Source: JADGNF01 sp964582085 (GTDB lineage Archaea; Thermoproteota; Bathyarchaeia; Bathyarchaeales; Bathycorpusculaceae). Taken from it: a stretch of DNA of 64,000 bases. This document shows, piece by piece, positions 1 to 7,271 of this stretch (positions are counted from its first letter, which is position 1; every line of letters begins with the position of its first letter). The notes beneath the pieces were generated by a model. That model saw only the letters and a list, made by a program, of their open reading frames with translations, was not told the DNA's origin and ran no database searches. The DNA is taken from contig CAZOPV010000007.1 of NCBI GenBank assembly GCA_964582085.1, forward strand, positions 1 through 64,000, read 5' to 3'. The translations under genes and the position numbers were made by a program.

Positions 1-481
1 GTTGGTGACTGTAAGATGCAAGAGAAAATCCCAAGTAACGGGAATTGAAAGGGTTGACCGTCACCCATAAGCGAACCAACAACTAACCAGTGATGCAAGA
101 GAAAATCCCAAGTAACGGGAATTGAAAGCCGAAAGTGCACATGAAGGTGCCGCTTCCATCATGGCCGATGCAAGAGAAAATCCCAAGTAACGGGAATTGA
201 AAGCTGCCACGCACAGCATACCGCGCCTCCAACCCACAACTTGATGCAAGAGAAAATCCCAAGTAACGGGAATTGAAAGACCTACCAAATACCCAAAGTA
301 CGGTTTACCCTTAACGTGATGCAAGAGAAAATCCCAAGTAACGGGAATTGAAAGAGCTGAAGCAAAAGCTGACAACGTCGCACCGCCAGAATGGGATGCA
401 AGAGAAAATCCCAAGTAACGGGAATTGAAAGGCAAGTCCGACGCCATGATGTTTAAAGGCGTCGAAGATGCAAGAGAAAAT
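1..481 (+). CRISPR. CRISPR array, trailer end (leader off the left edge)
   Basis: Six intact 37-bp repeats lie at 15-51, 92-128, 167-203, 243-279, 318-354 and 395-431. A seventh, at 467-481, keeps only its first 15 bases. The repeat begins GATGCAAGAGAAAATCCC and ends in the 8-base tag ATTGAAAG typical of type I/III crRNA 5' handles, which sets transcription on the + strand. Spacers are 40, 38, 39, 38, 40 and 35 bp; a partial spacer occupies 1-14. Degeneracy of the rightmost repeat marks the trailer end, so the leader and any cas genes should lie left of the window. No cas gene is present inside it. Confidence 0.98.
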
Positions 482-499
482 GCCCGTTAAAAAAAGTCA

Positions 500-610
500 T
501 TATCCCATGTTGGTGAATCCAACGGCGTTGGCTATTTCCTGTAGCGCTACTCTTCCATCTTCTGGTAGGTGCACAATTATTCTTTTGTCGATGGGATCGA
601 TTTTTCCGTT
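500..610 (-). pseudogene. Relic of an Lrp/AsnC-type helix-turn-helix gene
   Basis: Reading the minus strand from 610 to a stop at 500-502 gives a start-less frame of about 36 codons. It resembles the first helices of an Lrp/AsnC regulator: 'KIDPIDKRIIVHL' followed by 'GRVALQEIANAVGFT'. There is no start codon in frame back to the upstream stop, and nothing after the HTH, so I read it as a truncated remnant beside the CRISPR trailer. The match is by eye and short, so it could be chance. Confidence 0.4.
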
Positions 611-670
611 TATTTTATAAACGTAAAGTATTAATAAGGTTTATTCATTAAACTGTTTAAACTTTAGACG

Positions 671-1594
671 GTGACAAATGTGAAAAACACGTCAGAACAA
701 GCAAGTACTACCAAGGAGCAAATCGATAAACGCGACACACGCCATGCTTTTGATGAAAACAACAAACAAAGCAACCACCAGGATCAATTGAAACTGAAAA
801 TGTGCAAAATTAAGCATAAAATAGCGGTTATAAGCGGCAAAGGCGGCGTGGGTAAGAGCACGGTAACTGTGAACCTTGCCATAGCATTAGCATTACACGG
901 ACACCAAGACAAAGTTGGAATTCTCGATGCTGACATTCATGGTCCATGCGTGCCGAAAATGCTGGGTTTAAAGGGGCAGAAACTCATCAGCGGCCCCGCA
1001 GGATTACTTTTCCCAGTTACCAGTCGATCGGGGATAAAAGTTGTATCGATGGATTTCTTGCTTCCAAACGATGAAGCACCCGTCATTTGGCGTGGTCCAC
1101 TAAAAATGAGAGCTATCCAGCAATTCTTATCTGACGTAACATGGGGTGACCTTGACTATTTGCTAGTGGATCTTCCTCCTGGAACTGGCGATGAACCGTT
1201 AAGCGTTATGCAGTTGATACCGAATCTGGATGGCGTTGTTATAGTTACGATGCCATCAGAGGTGTCTGAAGCTGTTGTTAAAAAATCTGTTTCGTTCGCT
1301 AAACAAGTTGGTGTTCCTGTAATTGGCATAATTGAGAACATGAGTGGGTTTATCTGTCCTGAATGCGGAGCCAAAGTCGATGTTTTCAAAGCTGGTGGCG
1401 GAAAAAGAATAGCTGATGATATGAACATTCCTTATCTGGGTTCTATACCTCTAGATCCTAAGATTTGTAATGACTCTGACGGCGGCTTGTCTTTTATAGT
1501 TGAAAACAGAACTTCGCCTGCAACTAAAACGTTCTTGGAAATTGTCAAGAAAATCGAGCAATTCTTGGGAAACGAGCCTGTAAAAGGTGAGTAA
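671..1594 (+). CDS. Mrp/NBP35-family Fe-S carrier ATPase
   Basis: This 307-residue P-loop ATPase belongs to the Mrp/ApbC/NBP35 family, which binds and transfers [4Fe-4S] clusters to apoproteins in the cytoplasm. The deviant Walker A GKGGVGKST lies near residues 55-63, followed by 'DADIHGPCVPKMLG' and 'DLPPGTGDE', all typical of Mrp. The C-terminal CPEC pair is the cluster-binding CxxC. The first roughly 45 residues are a hydrophilic extension. The start is GTG; no earlier ATG is available. It opens a collinear Fe-S gene run and overlaps the next gene by 8 bases, so the two are probably translationally coupled. Confidence 0.93.
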   Translation: MTNVKNTSEQASTTKEQIDKRDTRHAFDENNKQSNHQDQLKLKMCKIKHKIAVISGKGGVGKSTVTVNLAIALALHGHQDKVGILDADIHGPCVPKMLGLKGQKLISGPAGLLFPVTSRSGIKVVSMDFLLPNDEAPVIWRGPLKMRAIQQFLSDVTWGDLDYLLVDLPPGTGDEPLSVMQLIPNLDGVVIVTMPSEVSEAVVKKSVSFAKQVGVPVIGIIENMSGFICPECGAKVDVFKAGGGKRIADDMNIPYLGSIPLDPKICNDSDGGLSFIVENRTSPATKTFLEIVKKIEQFLGNEPVKGE

Positions 1595-1898
1595 TGTGTC
1601 TGAAGAAATGTATGAAGGTGTTCCTCGGCATAAGATTCCATGGTATCCGACAATTGATTATGATAAGTGCATAAGTTGCGGGGCTTGCGTGAACTATTGT
1701 ACTGCAGGTGGTTTCGGTGTGTACGCATTTGAAGAGAAAGATGGAAAAAAGCGGCCTGTTGTAAAGAACCCCTACAACTGCATAGTATTTTGTAGAGGCT
1801 GCGAAGACAAAGACGTTTGTCCAACTGGAGCCATCACACACCCATCAGAAGAGGAAACGCAAGCAATAATTGAAAAACTGAAAAAAGCTGAGTCTTAA
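1587..1898 (+). CDS. Small ferredoxin-like 4Fe-4S protein
   Basis: This 103-residue protein has a CISCGACVNYC motif (CxxCxxCxxxC) near residue 31 and a second cysteine set, 'CRGCEDKDVCP', near residue 75. Together these indicate one or two [4Fe-4S] clusters in an electron carrier. The likely start is the GTG inside the end of the Mrp gene; GTG 1596 and ATG 1608 are alternatives. Overlap with the upstream Mrp ATPase suggests the ferredoxin serves the same Fe-S assembly or reduction process. The physiological partner is not determinable from sequence. Confidence 0.82.
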   Translation: MSNVSEEMYEGVPRHKIPWYPTIDYDKCISCGACVNYCTAGGFGVYAFEEKDGKKRPVVKNPYNCIVFCRGCEDKDVCPTGAITHPSEEETQAIIEKLKKAES

Positions 1899-1932
1899 TT
1901 CCAAAATATAATAGTAAGGCGGGAAAGAAAAA

Positions 1933-2319
1933 ATGAAAATATGTGTGAGTGCAGCAGGAACAAATTTAGACGCGCCATTAGAACCGCGGTTTGGCAGGTG
2001 CCCATATTTTGTAATTGTTGATTCTGAAACAATGCAGTTTGAAGCCATCCCAAATAGCGCCTCTAATGCAGTAGGTGGCGCAGGAATACAGGCAGCACAA
2101 ACAATAGTGAGCAAAGGTGTTCGAGTGGTAATAACGGGTAACGTTGGATCTAACGCTTTTCAAGCCTTATCAGCTGCAGGAGTAAAGATTTATGTGGGTG
2201 CCAGCGGGACAGTTGAAGAAGCCGTTGAAAAATACAAGAGAGGCGGATTGAAAGAAGTAAACTCAACTGTTAGCGGACACCACTTTGGACTGGGCGCCGG
2301 CAGAGAGACGCGGCGGTAA
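1933..2319 (+). CDS. NifX/NafY-like dinitrogenase cofactor-binding family protein
   Basis: This 128-residue protein matches the NifX/NifB C-terminal fold (dinitrogenase iron-molybdenum cofactor domain; archaeal MTH1175-type). Typical features are 'EPRFGRCPYFVIVD', the 'GGAGIQAAQ' loop, and 'AVEKYKRGGL' at the C-terminus. Nitrogenase members bind FeMo-co precursors. Archaeal stand-alone members occur without nitrogenase, presumably binding Fe-S or Mo/Fe-S species. It is followed directly, with no gap, by a second member. No nitrogenase structural gene is in the window, so nitrogen fixation is not implied. Confidence 0.88.
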   Translation: MKICVSAAGTNLDAPLEPRFGRCPYFVIVDSETMQFEAIPNSASNAVGGAGIQAAQTIVSKGVRVVITGNVGSNAFQALSAAGVKIYVGASGTVEEAVEKYKRGGLKEVNSTVSGHHFGLGAGRETRR

Positions 2320-2799
2320 ATGGTAATGGAAGACACAGAAAATGACTGCGACAAAGTTCTTGAAGAGTTGAGGCAGAAAAAGCTTGAAACAGCCAGTCGA
2401 GAACGTAAATTAAGTGGAGGTGAAAAGTTGAGGAAAGTTGTTATTCCAACTGAAGATGGAAATGGCCTTAATGCTGTGCTTTCGGAACATTTTGGTAGGG
2501 CGCCATATTTCGTTGTCGTAGAGCTAAGCGAAGGCGATGATGACGTGACTGTTCAAACAGTAGCAAATGAAAGCGAACATTTTGGTGGAACTGGAAGCCC
2601 CCCCGACCGAATACTGCAGTTTAAACCTGATGCTGTAATAACTTATGGAATGGGACCACGAGCGCTAAACATTTTTCAAGGCGCCGGAGTAGCTGTGTTA
2701 AAAACTGACGCTGCCACAGTGAAGGAAGCAATCGACGCGTACAAACGAGGCTTTCTCGTTGAACTCACAGAAGGCTGCCAACATGCCCATCACCATTAA
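2320..2799 (+). CDS. Second NifX-like protein with N-terminal extension
   Basis: This is a paralogue of the preceding NifX-like protein: 'LSEHFGRAPYFVVVEL', 'GGTGSPPDRI' and 'AIDAYKRGFLVELT', ending in a His-rich tail 'HAHHH' that may bind metal. The longest frame starts with an ATG touching the upstream stop. However, a strong Shine-Dalgarno GGAGGTGA at about 2417-2423 precedes an in-frame TTG at 2428, which would give a family-typical N-terminus (RKVVIPTED). The shorter product from 2428 may be the main one, with residues 1-36 a coupled extension. Confidence 0.85.
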   Translation: MVMEDTENDCDKVLEELRQKKLETASRERKLSGGEKLRKVVIPTEDGNGLNAVLSEHFGRAPYFVVVELSEGDDDVTVQTVANESEHFGGTGSPPDRILQFKPDAVITYGMGPRALNIFQGAGVAVLKTDAATVKEAIDAYKRGFLVELTEGCQHAHHH

Positions 2800-2811
2800 C
2801 CCTTTTTCAGA

Positions 2812-3228
2812 GTGATGGCTATGCCGAAGTCAAAAATGGAAGAGCTTTTATCAAAAGCTGGATATTCAGCTAAAGCCATAAAACTCTACATGAACAAGAC
2901 TAACGTTGGTTCAATTGAAAATCCAGATGTCGTCTCGACTTACTCAGGTCTCCTATGCGGAGACACAATCACCCTTTACTTGAAACTCGAAAACGAAGTA
3001 GTAAAAGATGCAAAATTTGAGTACGCTGGTTGCGTAGGAACAGCTACTTCAGGCTCCGCTTTAACAACAATCCTTGCAGGTAAAACATTGGCAGAGGCAT
3101 GGAACATCACTAAAGACGATGTTTTGCGAGAGCTATATGGCTTACCAGAGCCTCATTGCGCGGAACTTGCAGTAACCGCCCTGCATAAAGCGCTTGAAGC
3201 TTTAAAAGAAAGCCAGCAACAAAAGTGA
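2812..3228 (+). CDS. IscU/NifU-type Fe-S scaffold protein
   Basis: This 138-residue protein carries the three cysteines expected of an IscU/NifU N-terminal scaffold, in 'LLCGDTITLYLKLE', 'AGCVGTATSGSALTT' and 'PHCAELAV'. The scaffold assembles [2Fe-2S]/[4Fe-4S] clusters for transfer by carriers such as the Mrp ATPase upstream. The start is GTG 2812, with ATG codons two and four codons later as alternatives. No cysteine desulfurase gene lies nearby, so the sulfur donor is encoded elsewhere or differs. Confidence 0.92.
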   Translation: MMAMPKSKMEELLSKAGYSAKAIKLYMNKTNVGSIENPDVVSTYSGLLCGDTITLYLKLENEVVKDAKFEYAGCVGTATSGSALTTILAGKTLAEAWNITKDDVLRELYGLPEPHCAELAVTALHKALEALKESQQQK

Positions 3229-3235
3229 TTTGCTA

Positions 3236-4072
3236 ATGATCATAGCGGTTGCAAGCGGAAAAGGGGGAACCGGCAAAACCTCCGTGGCAGTTAATATGGC
3301 GGTTTCAGTTGGTAACGTGAAAATCTTAGACTGTGATGTTGAAGAGCCAAATGTCCATCTACTTTTAAATCCTGAAATCAAAAGAAAAGAACCAGTTTAC
3401 ACGTTTATCCCAAAAATCAATAAAGACCTATGTAATATTTGCGGAGAATGCACCAAATTCTGTCAGTTCAACGCTATACTTGCTATTGCAGAGGAAATTC
3501 TTGTTTTCCCAGAACTTTGCCACAGATGCGGCGGATGCGCAATAGTCTGCCCAAAAAAAGCAATCACATGGGAAAAACATAGAATTGGCACACTACATTT
3601 TGGCGTGGCTGGCAGCGTATCGCTTGTTTACGGAGAACTGAAAGTAAACAAGCCTCTTGCTGTTCCAGTTATAAAAGCTGTTAAAAAACAGATTACAGAA
3701 GGGGCAAATGTGATTCTTGATTCTCCGCCCGGGACATCCTGCCCATTCGTAGAGACTGTAAATGGAAGCAACTTTTGTTTGCTAGTAACAGAACCTACCC
3801 CCTTCGGTTTACATGATTTAAAAATAGCAGTTGAAGTTTTGCGGAAACTTGCAGTGCCTTTCGGCGTGGTTGTTAACCGCGCGGGTATAGGTGAAAAGAA
3901 ACTTTATGATTACTGCCGAGACGAGAACATAAGAATCATGCTGGAAATCCCATATCAACGGCGGATAGCTGAGCTCTACTCTAAGGGCATTCCCTTCAGC
4001 TTGGAAATGCCTGAGTGGAAAGAAAAATTTCAGACACTTTACAGCGAAATAAGGAGCCTTGCTTCAAAATGA
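3236..4072 (+). CDS. MinD-superfamily ATPase with inserted ferredoxin domain (1)
   Basis: A MinD/ParA-type P-loop ATPase with deviant Walker A GKGGTGKTS at the N-terminus. Two ferredoxin motifs (CNICGECTKFC and CHRCGGCAIVCP) are inserted near residues 65-105, then the Walker-like 'DSPPGTSCP'. This architecture (COG1149-type) usually occurs in adjacent pairs beside NifX-like genes and is thought to act in metallocofactor or Fe-S handling; its exact role is unknown. ATG 3236 is chosen over the TTG two codons earlier. Its stop overlaps the start of the next gene (ATGA). Confidence 0.9.
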   Translation: MIIAVASGKGGTGKTSVAVNMAVSVGNVKILDCDVEEPNVHLLLNPEIKRKEPVYTFIPKINKDLCNICGECTKFCQFNAILAIAEEILVFPELCHRCGGCAIVCPKKAITWEKHRIGTLHFGVAGSVSLVYGELKVNKPLAVPVIKAVKKQITEGANVILDSPPGTSCPFVETVNGSNFCLLVTEPTPFGLHDLKIAVEVLRKLAVPFGVVVNRAGIGEKKLYDYCRDENIRIMLEIPYQRRIAELYSKGIPFSLEMPEWKEKFQTLYSEIRSLASK

Positions 4073-4965
4073 GGCAATTAACAATTTTAAGCGGTAAAGG
4101 CGGTACAGGCAAGACAACTATAACTGCTTCATTTGCTGTTTTGGCAAAAAACGCTGTTATTGCAGATTGCGACGTTGATGCGCCAGATCTTCATATGCTT
4201 TTGCATCCTGAAGTGATTGAAACACAAGAGTTTAAGGGCTCAAAAATCGCTGTAATCGACAAAACAAGATGCAACAAATGCGGTTTATGCAGAGAAAACT
4301 GCAGATTCGACGCCATAACCGAAGAAATTAACATTGCTCCCTTTGCTTGTGAAGGCTGCGGTGTCTGCACGGTTATTTGCCCGGCAAGTGCAATAACATT
4401 GACTGAACGGATTTCAGGTTATGCATACATCTCCAAGACGAAATACGGGTTCCTGTCGCATGCCCTGCTTAATCCCGGTGAAGCAAACTCGGGAAAACTT
4501 GTTACGTTAGTTAGACAAAATGCTAAGGTTATCTCTGAAAAAGAAGGCGCCCGCCTGATTATAACAGATGGTCCACCTGGAATTGGCTGTCCAGTTATGG
4601 CTTCGGTAACAGGTGCAGATGCGGGCCTTATAATTACTGAGCCAACATTAGCAGGAATTCACGATCTTAAGCGTGTATTGCAATTGCTTCACCATTTCAA
4701 CGTTAAGCCCCTTGTCTGCGTAAACATGTATGACATCAACATAGGTAACACTGAGAGAATTCTGAGTTTTTGTAGCGAAAATAACGTGGAGGTTGTCGGC
4801 AAAATACCGTTCAGCCCTGACGTGACAGAGGCAATGGTTAATGGGGCACCCGTTATTGAATACTCTCCCAAAAGTCCTGTTTCTAACGAAATAGAGAATG
4901 TGTGGAAAAAAATAGCAAAATTAATCCATGATAATATCCATGACAGTCACATTGTAAAAACTTAA
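4069..4965 (+). CDS. MinD-superfamily ATPase with inserted ferredoxin domain (2)
   Basis: Partner of the preceding ATPase with the same architecture: GKGGTGKTT, then CNKCGLCRENC and CEGCGVCTVICP inserted, then 'DGPPGIGCP'. I place the start at ATG 4069, where ATGA overlaps the upstream stop and the protein begins 'MRQLTILSGKGG'. An upstream in-frame ATG at 4015 would lie deep in the previous gene. The two ATPases are probably made together and may form a heterodimer, which is inference from pairing. Confidence 0.91.
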   Translation: MRQLTILSGKGGTGKTTITASFAVLAKNAVIADCDVDAPDLHMLLHPEVIETQEFKGSKIAVIDKTRCNKCGLCRENCRFDAITEEINIAPFACEGCGVCTVICPASAITLTERISGYAYISKTKYGFLSHALLNPGEANSGKLVTLVRQNAKVISEKEGARLIITDGPPGIGCPVMASVTGADAGLIITEPTLAGIHDLKRVLQLLHHFNVKPLVCVNMYDINIGNTERILSFCSENNVEVVGKIPFSPDVTEAMVNGAPVIEYSPKSPVSNEIENVWKKIAKLIHDNIHDSHIVKT

Positions 4966-5000
4966 GACCTAATTTAAAACAAAGGGAGGCGAGATACTTG

Positions 5001-5279
5001 ATGTCAGAAATTCCGGTTGATCTTGACAAAATAAAGAAGGAAAATTTAGACAAGGAGATACTACGCGCAGGGATTATTGCTGAGTTAGACGCGATTAATC
5101 TTTATGAGCAGATGGCCGCTTTGGCGGTTGATGAAAATGTAAAGCATATTCTCTTGGACATAGCGAAAGAGGAGAAAACACACGTAGGCGAGTTCCAAGC
5201 ACTGCTCCTAATACATGATCAAGAACAGGAAAAAGAGCTTGAAAAAGGCAAAAAAGAAGTTGAAGAATTAAGTGACTAA
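5001..5279 (+). CDS. Small ferritin-like (encapsulated-ferritin/rubrerythrin-type) protein
   Basis: This 92-residue helical protein has the half-ferritin signature: 'AELDAINLYEQMA' supplies a Glu ligand and 'KEEKTHVGEF' supplies the ExxH pair. Length and motif resemble encapsulated-ferritin or single-hairpin rubrerythrin-like proteins that dimerise to build a di-iron site. A highly charged C-terminus follows. A good ribosome-binding site, GGGAGGCGAG at 4983-4992, serves ATG 5001 (or TTG 4998). Being last in the Fe-S gene run suggests iron storage or supply. No encapsulin gene is nearby. Confidence 0.78.
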   Translation: MSEIPVDLDKIKKENLDKEILRAGIIAELDAINLYEQMAALAVDENVKHILLDIAKEEKTHVGEFQALLLIHDQEQEKELEKGKKEVEELSD

Positions 5280-5359
5280 AAATCGTCACATATGAAAAAT
5301 TGTGAAATATTGTTCTTATAAAAGATCCAAATCTTTTTCCAACGGCTATCCAGCCTCTT

Positions 5360-5740
5360 TCATTTTGTTTGTCCCTTTTTGGGCTGCTCATACGATTGTG
5401 CCAGAACTTTTCCTATTGCACCGGAGACTTTAATATTGGGGTCCACTAAAATAGGGGTTATCTTGTTATGAAACAACAGCTCTGATGCACCTGGCCCGAC
5501 TTGAGATGTAATAACTGAATTCGCTCTTAGTTCTGCTAATGTTTTTGCCGCTATAGGTCCAGAACCATGAACATAATGTGCTGCGGGATTTTCAATTATC
5601 CGAACGTCTTGTATTTTACCGTTTTCAATATCGACAAGTGTGAAAGTTTTTGTTTTTCCAAAAGTGTTCGATACTGTGTCGTCTATACCCTCGTATCCGT
5701 TTGTAGCGATGGCAATTCTAATTTTATCCATCATGATCAC
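5360..5740 (-). CDS. NifX-like protein (third copy, opposite strand)
   Basis: This 126-residue NifX/MTH1175-like protein reads 'IRIAIATNGYEGIDDTVSNTFGKTKTFTLVDIENG', with 'GSGPIAAKTLAEL' and 'GPGASELL' in the core. The signature FG motif near the cofactor site is kept. The frame opens with MIMM; ATG 5731 (MDKIRIA) is a likely start. It lies downstream of the DUF5320 gene on the same strand, so the two may share the divergent promoter near 6080. Convergent with the ferritin-like gene. Confidence 0.85.
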   Translation of the reverse strand: MIMMDKIRIAIATNGYEGIDDTVSNTFGKTKTFTLVDIENGKIQDVRIIENPAAHYVHGSGPIAAKTLAELRANSVITSQVGPGASELLFHNKITPILVDPNIKVSGAIGKVLAQSYEQPKKGQTK

Positions 5741-5785
5741 CTTCCATTATTACCTAAGCTGGGATAAGAAAAAAGTGAGGGTTGA

Positions 5786-6049
5786 TTATTTGAGTTCATT
5801 TAATCTCTCCTCGATTTTTTTGAGGGCTTCCTGCATAGCTTTTAGCTGTTCCTCTATCATTGTTTTTTGCTCTGATAGTAATGCTGATTCGTCTTCAGCT
5901 TTCATTGGGGGCATTGCACTGTAGGGGCCGTATAGGTACCAGCATGCTCCCCTGCCGTAAATCCAACCTGGTCGCTGCCATGGTGGCAGGTGGCTGAATG
6001 GGCCGTTTCCTGGCCATGGGCCTGTTCTTCCTCTGGCTCTCCATCCCAT
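5786..6049 (-). CDS. DUF5320-family protein
   Basis: An 87-residue protein in two parts: a Gly/Pro/Trp/Arg-rich N-terminus ('GRTGPWPGNGPFSHLPP' and 'GRGACWYLYGP') and a C-terminal coiled-coil helix ('KTMIEEQLKAMQEALKKIEERLNELK'). This matches the DUF5320 pattern, a family of unknown function that commonly sits beside NifX-like and DUF134 genes, as it does here. The coiled coil suggests oligomerisation. It is transcribed divergently from the DUF134 regulator across a palindromic intergenic region. Confidence 0.82.
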   Translation of the reverse strand: MGWRARGRTGPWPGNGPFSHLPPWQRPGWIYGRGACWYLYGPYSAMPPMKAEDESALLSEQKTMIEEQLKAMQEALKKIEERLNELK

Positions 6050-6078
6050 TTTTGTTTCACCTCACACAAATATTTTTT

Positions 6079-6114
6079 GTGCTTATGCACATAATCAATT
6101 ATGTGATAGTGCAC
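6079..6114. promoter_or_regulatory. Palindromic operator between divergent DUF5320 and DUF134 genes
   Basis: A perfect inverted repeat CACATAAT-CA-ATTATGTG spans 6088-6105. It is nested in a longer imperfect 36-bp dyad whose outer arms both read GTGC (6079-6082, and GTGCAC at 6109-6114). A TATA-like ATATATAAAAG lies at about 6118-6128, upstream of the DUF134 start at 6161. The site is placed to bind a dimeric regulator controlling both directions. The DUF134 HTH protein encoded next to it is the obvious candidate. Confidence 0.65.
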
Positions 6115-6160
6115 AGAAATATATAAAAGTTGCTGAGCCAATAGAAAAAAGCGAGTAAAA

Positions 6161-6511
6161 ATGTGCTGGCGACACCGATGCAGACGCGGCAAAAAAGGCC
6201 GCTTCCCAAAACCAATCACAATAGCAAAAGCGCCAACCGCCACAGTTTTCGCCCCAAAACCCCAGCTAAACCAAGCACCCATCTTCATAGAACCCGCGGA
6301 AATAGAAGCCCTCAGACTCGTCGATCTAGAAGGCCTCTCCCAAGAAGAGACAGGAGAAAAAATGGGCATATCAAGAGGGACTATATGGCGGCTAGTACAA
6401 AGCGCTAGGAAAAAAACCGCGCAAGCCTTAACCGAAGGAAGACCCCTAAGGATTGTTGCAGAAAACTCTGAAAAGAGTAATAATACCGAAGGAACTCTTT
6501 CGACAAATTAA
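6161..6511 (+). CDS. DUF134 (UPF0251) sigma-like helix-turn-helix protein
   Basis: This 116-residue DUF134 protein starts with a basic, Cys-containing segment (MCWRHRCRRGKKGR). The middle has 'EIEALRLVDLEGLSQEETGEKMGISRGTIWRLVQSARKKTAQAL', a sigma-70 region-4-like HTH with recognition helix around 'ISRGTIWRLVQSA'. The family is linked to NifX/DUF5320 loci and is presumed DNA-binding. It lies 11 bp before the flavodoxin gene and next to a strong palindrome, so autoregulation and control of the locus are likely inferences. Confidence 0.88.
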   Translation: MCWRHRCRRGKKGRFPKPITIAKAPTATVFAPKPQLNQAPIFIEPAEIEALRLVDLEGLSQEETGEKMGISRGTIWRLVQSARKKTAQALTEGRPLRIVAENSEKSNNTEGTLSTN

Positions 6512-6522
6512 GGGCGCGAGAT

Positions 6523-7065
6523 ATGAAAACAGCATTAGTAGTTTACTGGTCAAAAACAGGAAACACAGAAAAAGTAGCTAACGCCATAAAAGAAGGCCTA
6601 GAAGCTCTACAGGTTCACATAACCATTAAAAAACCTGAAGAAGCAGAAGGCGAAGATTATTTCGCCTACGACCTCGTCTGCATAGGCTCACCTTCATACT
6701 CGTGGCATCCGCCAGAACCCATGGTCAATTTTCTAAAGAACAACTTTGCCACTTACCGCAAAGCCGGCAAGATCAAACCATGCGCCCCCAAAGTTCCAGG
6801 AAAAAACGCGTTAATTTTCGTAACTTATTCGGGACCACACACAGGCATTGATGAAGCAATACCCGTTGGAAAGTATATACGGCAATTCTTTGAACACGTG
6901 GGCTTTACTGTTCTAGACGAATGGTATGTCTTAAGCGAATTCCACGGTTCATTAGAGAACAGCACACAAGGAAGACTGGGCGACATAAGAGGAAAACCCA
7001 CTCGAGAAGAACTGATGGAGATAACTGAAGATACGAAGCGTCTAGCCAAGAAATACTTGCTTTAA
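6523..7065 (+). CDS. Flavodoxin-family protein
   Basis: This 180-residue FMN-binding flavodoxin fold opens with 'ALVVYWSKTGNTEKVANAIKEGL', whose SKTGNT is the phosphate loop. 'CIGSPSYSWHPPEPMVNFL' forms the flavin-facing loop and 'ALIFVTYSGPHTG' the second. It is a low-potential electron carrier or flavin-dependent oxidoreductase module. It follows the DUF134 gene by 11 bp, probably as one transcript, and may supply electrons to the Fe-S cluster genes upstream. The partner is unknown. Confidence 0.88.
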   Translation: MKTALVVYWSKTGNTEKVANAIKEGLEALQVHITIKKPEEAEGEDYFAYDLVCIGSPSYSWHPPEPMVNFLKNNFATYRKAGKIKPCAPKVPGKNALIFVTYSGPHTGIDEAIPVGKYIRQFFEHVGFTVLDEWYVLSEFHGSLENSTQGRLGDIRGKPTREELMEITEDTKRLAKKYLL

Positions 7066-7152
7066 AACAACAAGCGCCCCTTTCAGTGCTTCGTGCACCC
7101 AGTTAATAGTTCACCACGCCTGCTAAATAGAAGGTGAAATTTTTTGAAAGCT

Positions 7153-7185
7153 GCTACGCCTCGGAAACTTTTGCCGAGTTGTAGC
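7153..7185. other. Stable hairpin between convergent genes
   Basis: In the gap 7066-7271 between the flavodoxin gene and the converging importer operon, GCTAC (7153-7157) and CTCGG (7160-7164) pair with CCGAG (7174-7178) and GTAGC (7181-7185). This makes a 10-bp stem with a 2x2 internal loop and a 9-nt loop. There is no trailing T-run on either strand, so it is not a classic terminator. I see nothing else in this gap. Confidence 0.4.
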
Positions 7186-7271
7186 CGTTGACTTGCAGGA
7201 TTACCTGTCGCGGCTTGCCGAAAAAATACGTCGGAGTTCATCAACGTGGAGCAGAAGGACGCAATAAGGAC

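Noticed and set aside
61..447. 128-residue frame on the minus strand inside the CRISPR array with a repeating FNSRYLGFSLAS motif
   Set aside because: It is the translated CRISPR repeat; periodicity follows the array and there is no independent coding signal.
671..5740. Nitrogen-fixation cluster
   Set aside because: NifX- and NifU-like proteins are present but no NifH, NifD, NifK, NifE/N or NifB; stand-alone archaeal families explain them.
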